Of a DNA stretch of 64,000 nucleotides, positions 33,340 through 43,583 are shown piece after piece. The stretch lies in the NCBI GenBank assembly GCA_047967505.1, contig CM106540.1. One strand, 5' to 3'. Made by a program: the position numbers and the translations under genes. Below the pieces are notes generated by a model. The model saw nothing but the letters and a program-made list of their open reading frames with translations, ran no database searches and was not told the origin of the DNA. Numbering within the stretch: the stretch's first letter is position 1; each line of letters opens with the position of its first letter. This DNA is from Dipteris shenzhenensis. Its lineage: Eukaryota > Polypodiophyta > Polypodiopsida > Gleicheniales.

Positions 33340-34854
33340 TTTTCATCTTCTCCCCACCCTTGGATCTACCCCTTGATCTAGTGGCTGGGAGTGCTCTACC
33401 ATAAATTTGAATGTGACCCGTGAATTGGAGATTGGATCAATGGCTAGGAGTGAGGACCATGGGTCTAAACCATGGGTGAGAGGTCTCCCCATCCATAAAT
33501 GCTCAACATGTCCTTTTGTACACCTCAATATTCCATTGCCCCGCACAAAGGAGCACTCTCATTGGCACACATCACATACCTCTCTAATTCCTTGAAATTA
33601 AGAACACTAATTGGAGGCCTTTTTGAGACCCCAAATCTCCATTTATGATTCTTGACAATTGATCACTGCAAGTGTATTCTAGCAACCATGGTGGTTGGTA
33701 TGAGCCTATGTCCACCAAGAATCTTATCCTCCCCTCCCGCAACACATCGGTGGTGCTAAAAAGTGCTAAAATGGTCGTGGCAAGAATTACTAGGCAATTT
33801 TGTTTGATTCATTGTCGTTCACATCTCAGACCAAGGCTAGTGAAGACAATCTGCTTGGCCTATTGTAATACAAACTTTTGAAGAACTCTAATCCTTGTAG
33901 CCTTGAAGAAAAATTTTCATTGTCATGGAGTAAAATTTTGAGCTCGTTTAAGCATTAACAAATAAAATAGATTCGTTGAACATAAAAGGATTTTTGTATA
34001 ACTAGTGTAGAATACATTGTGATTCCTAGATTGCAGGTAATGAAGGTCGGTGGTGGGAACTACACTGTACCTCACCACATCTCATGATAAACCAACTTGT
34101 TTCAGGTGATGTAGTGGTGAGAGTTACTCTAGTTCTAATCATGACTTCATAATAAAAAATCTACACACTAGTGCTATGATCATCAGAAATCAAAGTTGAC
34201 CATTGATAACTACAAGTGCATTCTAGCACAACCATTTTGGTTGGCTTGATCCCATGTCCACCAAGAATCTTGCCCCTCCATAGCAATGATGATAAAAAGT
34301 GCTGAAAGGCTGGTGGTAGGACCTATTGGTATTTTCTATTATATTTGTCTTTCATATATATCTCTAATCATCACGTGATTAGGGCCCCTTTATCCATTCT
34401 AAACTCCTTTATCACATTGTGATGATCCTAGGACTTATAGGGATTTTCTTATTCTATTTCTCTATTCCAAACTCTCGCAAGATTCTGAGATTTGTTTTTT
34501 TTAAATTCTATTACTTGTTTCGATCACTACAATGCCATGAAAGCCTCTCCATTGATTCTAAACTCATGTATCGTGTGATGATTTTAACACCTATCACATT
34601 TTTCCATTCTATTTGTCATCCAAATTAATACAACATGATAATACCCCTCCATTTCATTCTGAAGTCCGATATTGTGTTGTGATGATTTTGGGTCCTTGTA
34701 ACCTTTTTCAGAATTTGATTATCTCTTTTTGTCTAGAAACTTGGATATTTGCTATAGTTTAAAGCTAACTCCTTCTCTTGTAATTATATATAGATGTATA
34801 GAACAAGAACAATAGCTAGGAAGGTGAGTTAAAGTGGCCCAAAGGTAGGAAAGC
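33340..34854. other. Non-coding DNA with degenerate repeats
   Basis: Starts with the continuation of the split 60-bp minisatellite. Two diverged copies of a block (AGTGTATTCTAGCA.. with GTCCACCAAGAATCTT) lie near 33660-33790 and 34210-34325. A degenerate repeat of about 120 bp with CATTCTAAACTC and TGTGATGATTT follows at about 34395-34700. No gene. Confidence 0.55.
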
Positions 34855-35560
34855 AATGTTGTTAATCCCAAACCAGCTTTGAGTATGGTCTTGGAGGTCA
34901 GCATTAAAGAGGGTGGCCTCAGTTTTGAACTGGTTTATCATCTCTGTAATTTTCCTCTGGTCCTGTTCAGCCAGTTGATAAAAAGCAAGTCAGCATGCAA
35001 CACAATTTGATTAAACTGGAGATTGTTTCTGTTTATCCAAATAAACCAAAGTGCATGTGCTCTGATAGGTGTCCATAATTCTTGTTTTTTCCTTACAGAG
35101 TCTCCTAGTAAAATGGCCTTCCAATTTATTGGTTCCCCTGTTTCAAGTTGAACTATTTCCCACACCTTTCTAGCAATAGGACAGGCAATAAAGAGATGGA
35201 GAATATCCTCATTTGTAGAGGGCACCTTATGCATTTGCCATTTCCCTTTCCAATCCTCAGTCCTGTATTGTTAGTCCACATAGATTTATGCATTATTAGC
35301 CAAAGCAAGGTAGACATTTTGTCAGGGATTAAGGTTGACCAAATGGTGCAGAACTTGAATTTCCATTTTCCCTTAGAGTCCTACTATTTCCACCTAGTCA
35401 CTTAAGGACCATGCAGAGATTTCCAATGTCCTTGCTTGGAGTGGGGATAGGGAAGAAAGAACTACTCTCCACCCAACTAAACTCTCTACTGTAGACCAAG
35501 AAAGATCCACCTTTCCATTGCTGATTGCCCTCCTAGAGTTGAATTCTGTTCAAGACAAGT
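34855..35560 (-). pseudogene. LINE 3' fragment with zf-RVT domain
   Basis: Read leftwards: STLLWLIMHKSMWTNNTGLR, KGKWQMHKVPSTNEDILHLF, CPIARKVWEIVQLETG and HALWFIWINRNNLQFN. This is the Cys/His zf-RVT region found near the C-terminus of plant L1-type ORF2 proteins (HxxxxC preserved as HLFIAC). It ends in a tail whose sequence (LFNADLQ.HTQS) recurs at 35957-36020 in the neighbouring LINE copy. Upstream RT and endonuclease are absent from this fragment. Confidence 0.75.
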
Positions 35561-35571
35561 ATTTGGCTTTG

Positions 35572-37605
35572 GTTTTTTTTTGGTGAATTTATTTATTTTT
35601 TGGGCAGAAAAAGTTTGTGTTATATTAGAATATCATCATCATCATCATAAATATTTACATGTTCTTTGGTAAAGAACAACCAGCCCCCATGGGGAGAGCT
35701 TCATCAAAACATTCTGAGAAATCTTCTTGAAGTAAAACACAGTAGCAGTAAAATCAAAAGAGAGGGACATAGGAGTCCTCAGTGTCATCTATATTGTCAT
35801 CATTGAAGTAATCAGAGTAATTGAAACTCTCTGAGTCCCCAGAGTTGTTAGTGTCATCTGCCTAGGCTTCACAAGGTGAGTCTGGTTCCTTTTTGACATT
35901 TGTGGAGGGTACTTGATTAAGAAACTCAGTGATCTTAGCAGGGACTTCAAAGGGTGTGGAGTTATCAATCCCAAAGCAGCTTTGAGTGTGTTCTTGTAAG
36001 TCAGCATTGAAGAGGGCACCCCACCTTTGCTTGAGGGAAATATCAATCCCCATGGGGATACCTAGAAGCCTGAAGATTGAGCCATGCTCAATCCTCTGGC
36101 ATCCCATCTCTTCCAAAACTTATTGTTCATCCCCTTTGAGGGTTGCATATCCAGTTTTAGAGTGGTTGATTTTGGACCTAGAGGCTTTGCAAAATATCTC
36201 TAAAAACTCCATGGCCACCTTGATATATTGTGACTTATTCTTGAGGGTTAAGTTTGTATCATCAGCAAACTACTGATAAATAAGGTGCTTGCCTGAGTAT
36301 AGCTCAATACCTTTCAACTTGCCTTCTTGGCTTTGTTGATGAAGAAGCCAACCCAAGGAGTTTGCAGCAATTGCAAAGAGTAAAGGGGCAATAGGGCACC
36401 CCTGTCTTATAGATCTTTTCAGCTCAAAGGGTTGGCTCATGATCCCATTAACACATATCTTTGCTGTAGCATTAGTGAGGAGGAGTTTGATAAAAGAGAT
36501 GAAAAGGGGGCCAAGACCCATATCAGCCAGAGCTTGGATGATGAAATCCCATTCAAGTCTATCATATGCCTTGTCAAAGTCAACCTTCAAGAAGCATATG
36601 TCTTGTTTTGTTTCTCTGACATACTCACATCCCTCCCAAATGTTGATGATAGCTTCAAGTAAATGTCTGCCCTTTATGAAGCCTTTCTGCTCTGGTAAGT
36701 TCCACTTGGCCATTCTATTTTTAATCCTCAGAGCCAAAGCTTTATCAAAGATTTTAGAGCTACAATTGAGCATAGTGAGAGGTCTCTAGTTCCTTACCTC
36801 AGAATTATCTCCTTCCTTAGGAATAAGTTTGATAACACCACCATTAATGTGGGTAGGCATGCACCCAGATTCAACACTTTCCTACCATAAGAGAAAAAGG
36901 TATGAGCCAATAGTGGACTAGAATTTTTTGTAGAATTCAATTGATAGTCCATCTTCTCTTGGTGTTTTACCATCAGCCATCACCTTGATAGCTTCAAAAA
37001 GCTCATCTATAGTCAAAGGTTACTCCAGTTACTTGTTATCAAAGCTGAGAACAATGTTTTTTCTATCTTCCTTGCAAAGTTCCCTGGCTTTAGTCACTTC
37101 ATTGCCTACTTGAATGGTGGAGGACAGTAAACTCTGAAAGTGAAGCTGAATGAGGTCAATGTTCTCCTCATTAGAAAGGGCCAAAGAGTTGTCAGCCCTT
37201 TTAAGAAGGGGGACCTCTTCATTGGACCTTTTCTTTCTAATAATTTTGGTTGGTCTATCAGCTTTGCCAGCCCACCAATCTCTGAAGTATACTTTAGAGT
37301 CATTTAGAAGAATCTGCTCTTGAATCCTAAACTCATTTCTTTTGAGCACCAATTCAGCCTGTGCCTGAGGGTCCCCTTGTCTAGCTAGGGTCTCCAAGGT
37401 AGTAATCATGCTCTGAATGCTGTCCATCCTCTTGGCCCAAATTTTAACTCTATCCTTTCTGAGGAATCTTTGGGTCTGGCCGATCGTAGTACACCAAGAT
37501 TCACTGGCAGAGGGAGAATTAGTGAAAGCCTTGAGCCAAATAGCTTTAACAGCTTCTTGAACACTCCTTAAGTCAAAAAATTTTGGATCAGCCTTGTTTC
37601 CTGTG
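35572..37605 (-). pseudogene. LINE (L1-type) ORF2 fragment: linker, RT, acidic tail
   Basis: Minus-strand reading: linker after the endonuclease (RNEFRIQEQILLNDSKVYFR, DWWAGKADRPTKII) at 37029-37427; RT (PEQKGFIKGRHLLEAIINIW, LKVDFDKAYDRLEWDFIIQA with the A-box Asp, RSIRQGCPIAPLLFAI) at 36270-36773; then a stop directly before an intact FADD box at about 36255-36270; then GYATLKGDEQ and LLGIPMGIDISLKQRW. An internal deletion joins this at about 36010 to an acidic C-terminal tail (SFNYSDYFNDDNID, DDTEDSYVPLF, ending near 35760). T-rich DNA at 35572-35612 may be the remains of the poly(A) end. A (ATC)n run lies at 35634-35650. Same family as 37977-42506. Confidence 0.85.
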
Positions 37606-37769
37606 TGGACTCTCTAGTCATGCAGTTAGGAACTCTTAGATAGAACCAGGTTGGTCAAAAGATTTTGAGGAGGATAATCAGTGAGGAGGGCTAGAAAGGG
37701 AACTAAGAAGAATGTCAAGTAAGCTTACTGACCCTGGCAGAGGAATTGGAGTACTCTTAGAGTTAAATG
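37606..37769. other. LINE-derived junction sequence
   Basis: No clear reading on either strand; it joins the minus-strand LINE part to the inverted endonuclease piece that follows. Confidence 0.4.
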
Positions 37770-37976
37770 CATGATACATGGGCAGACATTCACATTGGTT
37801 TCACTATATGCTTCTAACAGTTCACAGGAAAGAATGGTTAGTTGGGAGTCACTCCTTTTGGCAGGAAAGTTCCAATGACAAATGAATGGATAAAGGAATA
37901 GTCAGAGGCAGAGAACTGACCTTGTGGGAGGACTTGAAAGAAGAGCCAAGTCTAGTGGACATGGGGATGAAGGACA
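37770..37976 (+). pseudogene. Inverted LINE endonuclease fragment
   Basis: Here the LINE endonuclease is on the plus strand: FTLVSLYASNSSQERMVSWE then SLLLAGKF, and after a frame change ELTLWEDLKEEPSLVDMGMK. The intact homologue at 39927-41081 on the minus strand reads VVSLYAPSSTQERMVSWESL and ELTLWEDLKEDLSLVDMGM. The 5' part of this LINE copy is thus inverted against its 3' part (35572-37605), the pattern expected from twin priming. Confidence 0.75.
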
Positions 37977-38000
37977 CCTTCATCCCCATGTCCACTAGAC
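37950..38000. repeat. Perfect 24-bp inverted repeat with 3-bp loop
   Basis: GTCTAGTGGACATGGGGATG AAGG (37950-37973), loop ACA, and its exact reverse complement (37977-38000). The arms derive from the LINE endonuclease codons for LVDMGMK. The hairpin marks the head-to-head junction between the inverted fragment and the next minus-strand LINE copy. Confidence 0.95.
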
Positions 38001-38019
38001 CCAAATTGAGTCTAATGTC

Positions 38020-39911
38020 ATAAAAGCTCCTTTGCCAGAGAAGACAATTTGGCTTTTAATTCCTTCAAAGGCTATGCATAGTGAGATCCAAAGTTGACTA
38101 CCTTTAGCTTTGCAAGGTTCAGGGTTACATATAGCTGACAGCATAGGGTCCTTTTTCCACTTGGGAGCTCTCATAGGTCTTAGAGAGTTGACATTCCTTA
38201 GAAGGATTTGGGCCCAATCCTCACGAGGGTGTAGGATTGCTTTAATTATCCAAGTTGAGGAGAGTTTCAGAGTAGCCTATTCTATATCTATCACACCTAA
38301 GCCTCCTTTGTGCTTGGGTTTGATACAGTAATCCCATTTGACCTTGGCTATCTTGTCCCCCCAAAGAAAAGCTCTGCAAATTTTTATGAACCTGTCAACT
38401 CCACTTCTAGAAGGGGACTAAGAAGTGAGGTAGAATATGACAATCGGGTATATGCAGTGGTTGAGAATAGTTCTTCTTCTAGCTAGACTAGCATGGAACC
38501 CTCTCCATTTCTCAATCTTGTTTTGAAACTTGTTCAAAAACCAATCCCATCTCTGTTTGAGGGAAATGTCAAAACCCATGGGGATACCCAATAATTTGAA
38601 GACTGTGCCATGTTTGATTCTCTGGTAGCCCATTTGTTCCAAGAAAGCTTGTTCATCCCCTTTGAGAGTTGCATATCCCATTTTGGAGTGGTTGATTTTG
38701 GAACCAAAAGCTTTACAAAAGATCTCTAAGGACTCCATAGCCTTTTTGATATCTTGAGTATCATTCCTGAGGGTTAAGTTTGTATCATCAGCAAACTATT
38801 GGCATATAAGGTGCTTGCCAGAGGGTAACTCAATGCCTTTCACCTTTCCTTCTTGACTCTGATGTTGAAGTAGCCACCCTAATGAGTCTGTAGCAATTGC
38901 AAAAAGTAGAGAGCAATAGGGCAACCCTGTCTTATAGACATTTTAAGGACAAAGGGTTGACTCATGATCCCATTAACACAAATCTTGGCTGTAGCATTAG
39001 TGAGAAGGAGTTTGATGTAAGAGATGAACAGGGGGCCAAGGCCCAAGGCCCATATCAGCTAGTCTAGATGATGATATGTCCCATTCAAGTCTATCATATG
39101 CTTTGTCAAAGTCAACCTTCAAAAAACATATGTCCTGCTTTGTATCTCTGGCATACTCACATCCCTCCCAGATATTGATGATGGCTTCAAGAAGATGTCT
39201 GCCCTTTATGAAGCCTTTCTGTTCTGGAAGTATCCACTTGGCCATTCTATTCTTAACTCTCAGAGCTAGTGCTTTAGCAAAAAATTTATATAGTTGTAGT
39301 TAAGCATAATGAGAGGCCTCCAGTTTCTTAGCTCATCCTTATCCCCTTCCTTAGGAATAAGATTAATAACACCCCCATTAATATGAGTAGGTAGATTCCC
39401 ATTATTGACACTCTCTTGCCATAATAGTAGGAGATAGGGACCAACAGTGGGCTAGAATTTTTTGTAGAATTCAATTGGTAGTCCATCCTCTCCTGGTGTT
39501 TTGTCATCTACCATCACCTTGATAGCCTCAAAGAGTTTATCACAATAGGTAGAAGTTTTTCTAGGTACTTGTTATCAAAGCTAAGTATAGTGTTCTTTCT
39601 AGCTTCCTTGCATAGTTCCTTGGCCTTGATCACTTCAGTGTCTACTTGTATACTACTTGTATAGTGGAAGATAGTAGGTTATGAAAGTGGAGATGGATGA
39701 GATCAATATTCTCCTCAATAGATAAAGCAAAAGACTTGTCAGCTTTTCTAAGAAGGAGAATCTCTTCATTAGACCTTTTCCTTCTAATATGCTTGAAGCA
39801 ATCTTTGGTAGGTCTCTCAGTTGTAACAGCCCACCAATCCCTGAAGTATATTTTGGTATCATTCAAAAGAATCTGTTCTTGAATTTGAAGTTCATTTCTT
39901 TTCAAAACCAA
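38020..39911 (-). pseudogene. LINE ORF2: linker, RT and post-RT region
   Basis: Linker RNELQIQEQILLNDTKIYFR at 39642-39911; RT PEQKGFIKGRHLLEAIINIW and LKVDFDKAYDRLEWD at 38997-39245; FADD box region near 38790-38800 readable as FADDTNLTLRNDTQDI; CKAFGSKINHSKMGYATLKG and LLGIPMGFDISLKQRWDWFL at 38418-38738; then FIKICRAFLWGDKIAKVKWD and KPKHKGGLGVIDIE at about 38270-38400. The thumb/post-RT motifs are typical of plant L1 ORF2. Several stops and a frame change near 39060 (where QALADMG becomes SSRLADMG) break it. It overlaps no other gene. Confidence 0.85.
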
Positions 39912-39926
39912 GTCAGCAGCCTGGGC

Positions 39927-41081
39927 CTATGGATCCCCCTGTTTGCTGGCTAAGGTCTCCAAGGAAACAATCATGTCATGAATGCTATCCATTCTCTTAG
40001 CCCTTATTTTGGCTCTATCCCTTCTAGATTTTTTGAGTAATCTTTGAGTCTGTTCAACTGCTATACACCAGGAGTCACTAACTGAGATAGAATCAATGAA
40101 GACCATCAGCCAAATTGCTTTAACACCTTCTTGGACACTTTTAAGGTCAAAGAATTTAGGATCAGCCTTAAACCATGATGTGGTTTTTTGACCTAGGGCA
40201 AAGTCACATTTCAGAAGGATTGGCTTGTGATCAAAAAGAAAAAGAGAGGAGAAGGCCTGAGTCTGAAGAGAGCTAGTCTGCCTTACTAGTTCTTGAGAAA
40301 CATAGATCCTATCGAATCTAGCCTCTCTTCTGTTGTCTCCAACTTGGCTATTGGACCAAGTGAAAGTACCTCTCATCCCCATGTCCACAAGACTTAGGTC
40401 TTCTTTCAGATCCTCCCAAAGAGTCAGTTCCTTGCCTTTGATTACTGTTCCTTTACCCATCCATCTGTGAGTGGAGCTTTCCACCATATTAAAATATCCC
40501 ACCACAAAACATTTATTTCCTGCAAGCAGTAGTGATTCCCAACTCACCATTCTTTCCTGTGTACTGCTAGGGGCATATAAAGAAACCACAATGAAAGACT
40601 GACCTTGTAGAGTGCATTTGAGCATAATCCATCTGTTTTGTGTATCCAGTTCAACACCTAGTATTCCATGAGCATAGTTAGAGAGTATCCCAATTGCTAC
40701 TCCACCCTTTCCCTCCTCATGCCGAGTGAAGAACCATTTCCTTCTCTTGTCAATAGCTATAAGTCTCTTTTCTAGAGAGGGTCCAGAGATTTTAACTTCT
40801 TGTAAAGTAAGGAAAGTAGGGGAAAGATTGTTGGTTCTTAGCCAATAAGCTAATTCTTCTCCTTTCCTAGGGTCAGTGAGTCCTCTGACATTGAGGGAGA
40901 GGACGGCTATTGGTTTACTTGACATTTTTTTGGTTCCCTTTCTGGCCTTGGGATTGGGGCTGTTGATTTGGGGGGAAGCACTTTTTCCTTGAGGGAGCTT
41001 TCTCTTGCTTTGCATCTGAGTAAAAGCCTTGCCTTGATCCCACAGTATCCTTTTCCATAACTGTAACCATGTCTTGATCAA
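39927..41081 (-). CDS. LINE ORF2 endonuclease (APE type), long open frame
   Basis: A 384-codon open frame. Endonuclease motifs in order: PIAVLSLNVRGLTDPRKGEE, LTLQEVKISG, VAIGILSNYAHGI, FIVVSLYAPSSTQERMVSW, VVGYFNMVESS, LWEDLKEDLSLVDMG, GTFTWSN, RREARFDRIYVS and LFLFDHKPILLKCDF. It nicks target DNA to prime reverse transcription. Two catalytic positions are changed from the usual: GDFN is GYFN (metal-binding/catalytic Asp lost) and SDH is FDH. The N-terminal about 55 residues are basic linker from the ORF1/ORF2 overlap; translation of ORF2 probably starts near MSSKPIAVLSLNVRG (about 40922). Likely inactive despite the open frame. Confidence 0.85.
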   Translation of the reverse strand: MIKTWLQLWKRILWDQGKAFTQMQSKRKLPQGKSASPQINSPNPKARKGTKKMSSKPIAVLSLNVRGLTDPRKGEELAYWLRTNNLSPTFLTLQEVKISGPSLEKRLIAIDKRRKWFFTRHEEGKGGVAIGILSNYAHGILGVELDTQNRWIMLKCTLQGQSFIVVSLYAPSSTQERMVSWESLLLAGNKCFVVGYFNMVESSTHRWMGKGTVIKGKELTLWEDLKEDLSLVDMGMRGTFTWSNSQVGDNRREARFDRIYVSQELVRQTSSLQTQAFSSLFLFDHKPILLKCDFALGQKTTSWFKADPKFFDLKSVQEGVKAIWLMVFIDSISVSDSWCIAVEQTQRLLKKSRRDRAKIRAKRMDSIHDMIVSLETLASKQGDP

Positions 41082-41084
41082 CTT

Positions 41085-42506
41085 CTAGGTCTTCCTCACT
41101 GATCTTGGGAGAGGTCATCTCATCCTCTCTATTGATGTCCTCTTCAAAATCCTTTGACCAGTGTGGCTCTATATGAGAATCTAGATCCATATTCTAATTT
41201 TTCTTTATCCAGTCTTTAGTTTCACTCTCTACCAACAAGGAATCAAATGCATTCTTAAGTGCTAGAGAGTCATCTAGCTTCCCTTTGCCTTTGTCAAGAG
41301 AGAGTAAGGGCTTGGCAGAATCTTCCTTCTGGAGAAGGATTTTTTCAAAAGTAGCTAGGACCTTGGGGATCCATCTTTCAATTTGCTTGTTGTTGATAGG
41401 TGTAGGACGATCCTTGGGTTTATAGCTTTGGCTCTCCCCCAGGGGATTCACAAGAGGAAACTTATGATATCACGTGAGTGTACAATAGGGGGGTTTTTTT
41501 TATGAGGCATAAGCTTATACATTAGGGGTGGGGGGCCTTTTATTTTTTCCCAATATTGAATTTAAGTTAGGGGGGCCATGCCATATTTAAGAGGGGGGGA
41601 CATAGTATAGGCTACCTTGGATAACTAGTCCAAACAAGTTTGGTTTTGTGTATGGTTTTAAATAGTCATAGGGAAAGTAATCTAAATTTTCTTATTGTGT
41701 GATCTAAATGCTTGAGAAAGAACATAGATTTAAGGAAAGGGGGGACATAATAGAATTTTGGTGGTATCTTATAAGCTTAAATAGGGGTGTTTTATCATCC
41801 TACATAGATCTTAAATAGGGGGTTTTCTTGAAGTTCATGCACGCAGGTGACGTCCCCCTTTCATGAAGGGTGAATCCCCCGGGGGCTCTCCTCTATGGGC
41901 AGTTTTTAACTACATGACTTGACAGTCCACAGAGGAAGTAGGAGTTTGGGAGATTTTTTTAGAGAAGGGGCTGCTCTTTGTACACACTACCATTCCTATT
42001 CACCATTACCAAGGTGCTGGGTAGATCCTCAACAATGTCCATTTTGATATAAACCTGAGGATTAGATCTAGGATTAATAAAATTTTCTTTCTCAACTCCA
42101 ACTATCTCTCCCAACCCACTACACAGAGAGGCAATTCGGTTGCATAGAGAGAGGGGCAAATCTGGGAGCTCAACCCACACAGGGGTAATGGTGGACTAGG
42201 TAGATCAGGATTGAAGTTCTGCATCCACTTCTCTAAGTAGAGAGGTTGGTGTTTGATAGTCCATAGAGTACAATTGAGAGCCTTAAAGGCCATGCTAGGA
42301 GACTCAAAGAGGAAGACAAAAAAACCTTTCCTCAGAAGTCTAACATTGGTAACACTCATACCTTGTCTTACCCAGTTTGTTCTCACCCAACTCTCAATGA
42401 AAGCTAAAGGAGGTCTGGGTCCTAGAAGGAATCCTATCAGAGCATGATTGCTAAGCCATTCAATAGAATCAGATAGAAGATCTTTGGTTTATGCCTTCTG
42501 ATTCAT
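41085..42506 (-). pseudogene. LINE ORF1 (DUF4283-type RNA-binding protein), split
   Basis: From an ATG at 42506: MNQKA, a TAA, then SIEWLSNHALIGFLLGPRPP, VRLLRKGFFVFLFESPSMAF, NCTLWTIKHQPLYLEKWMQN and, after a frame change, VWVELPDLPLSLCNRIASLC and GVEKENFINPRSNPQVYIKM. A short Cys/His knuckle (CGLSSHVVKNC) follows near 41900-41935. This is the plant LINE ORF1 layout: DUF4283 plus zinc knuckle, which coats LINE RNA. The hAT-like element then interrupts it; beyond it the acidic C-terminal part reads ESQSYKPKDRPTPINNKQIE and DLEVDQDMVTVMEKDT. Confidence 0.8.
41438..41883 (+). mobile_element. hAT-like non-autonomous TIR element inside LINE ORF1
   Basis: 446 bp with 14-bp terminal inverted repeats: CCCAGGGGATTCAC at the left, GTGAATCCCCCGGG at the right (one mismatch). 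A perfect 8-bp duplication GGCTCTCC flanks it (41430-41437 and 41884-41891). An 8-bp target duplication with a CAGGG-type terminus fits the hAT superfamily; transposase would come from elsewhere. There is no coding capacity. A partial relative lies at 16756. The LINE ORF1 reading resumes on both sides of it. Confidence 0.85.
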
Positions 42507-43175
42507 ACTAGAGTACTTGTTTGAGTTCAAGACTTGGTGCTTGTTGGTTTGCTCTTGGACTTGATGACATCAATTATCAAGTATTTCTTAAAAGTCTTCA
42601 AATCATCATCAGCCACTTGGATGCTTCTTTTGTAATAATAAACCATACCAAACAACTCTACTGTGCAGCTCGTTGCCTGTCAGCATGAACTATTGCTCTA
42701 AGTGTCTATGCTCTTGATTCTAAGGACTACTAAACTCATTCCACCCAATTCCCCACTCATACTTTAGCATGTCTATCCCAAGTAGGATCGCCAAATGTTG
42801 ACAATCTTTTGCCTCACCCCTTGTTGACCCATGCCCCTAGTACTCAGAAGGACAATGCCATGCTTAGTAAGATGCCCTCTCTTGCACTCCTTAGAATTCT
42901 TGGTGTACGTGCCCACTTGGGGCAAGGGTAGAGTCATCAATGAATCGATTGGAGGGGGGGGGGGGGCTTTTGCAGTGTGGGCAAAATAGTATGGAGAAAG
43001 TTGGAAGAGAAAAATTAGAAACACAAGCATACAACACTATCTTTACATAAAACGAATACCATTTTGTAATACATCAAAGAGGGGACCTTGGTCTATTACA
43101 AATAGTGTTGAAGGCATAGCCTCCACCCACGTACGCATTTATTATGGGATAGGATAAATACACCTCGGGTAAGAG
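42507..43175. other. No gene seen
   Basis: Contains a G-run of about 14 at 42954-42967. A minus frame at 42773-43030 has no motif. Confidence 0.45.
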
Positions 43176-43583
43176 GGAGTTACTAGAACAAAGTAGTGGG
43201 ATCATTTTGTACCTGTAGGGATAGTTGTAATTGTCCCTAACAGCACTCATTAATGGCCTGATCCACCACATAATGTTTTGGACTATGATTGATACATTTT
43301 GAAACTTACTGTTGCCTTACAATAGTCGGACTGATATCAGATGGCTATATAAACCTTGTATCAGCTCCTATTGAAGAGAGTTGTTGAGTTGATGTATTCT
43401 CTACTAAAACATGATATACAAGAAACATACTACCTTTGCAAGGTTTCCTCTCTGTTCTTTTTATACATCTCGTGATAGCTTTGTAGTCCGATTACTTTTT
43501 GGTTATACTCCGACTACTGGCACCTTGTTGTCAGGAGTGGAGACGTGTTTGTGTTTTTCACTTGTCTAAAGACACTTTGAACA
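43176..43583 (-). repeat. LTR of the Ty3/gypsy family, left copy
   Basis: About 90 percent identical to 59355-59749, same orientation, sharing GGGATCATTTTGTA, GATCCACCACATAAT, GGCTATATAAACCTTGTATC and CTTTTTATACATCTCGTGAT. It has an insertion near 43533-43545. The left terminus is mutated (GGAGTTACTAG against TGTTGGACTAG). As the 3' LTR of the minus-strand gypsy it should be flanked on the right by a purine tract on the minus strand, which I do not see; a plus-strand TATA box also exists in it, so orientation rests on the primer site at 59333. Confidence 0.75.

Larger units (their letters stand above)
37977..42506 (-). mobile_element. LINE (L1-type) copy with ORF1 and ORF2
   Basis: Longest LINE copy in the window, minus strand. 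Order from right to left: ORF1 (42506 to about 41100), ORF2 endonuclease (41081-39927), linker (39911-39642), RT pieces (39245-38418) and the start of the post-RT region (to about 38020). The 3' end with zf-RVT and poly(A) is missing. ORF1 is interrupted by the hAT-like element at 41438-41883. No target duplication could be defined. Confidence 0.85.

Noticed and set aside
37950-38000. Hairpin as a microRNA precursor or terminator
   Set aside because: Arms are LINE endonuclease codons at an inversion joint; loop of 3 nt and arm of 24 bp are unsuited to a plant miRNA foldback.
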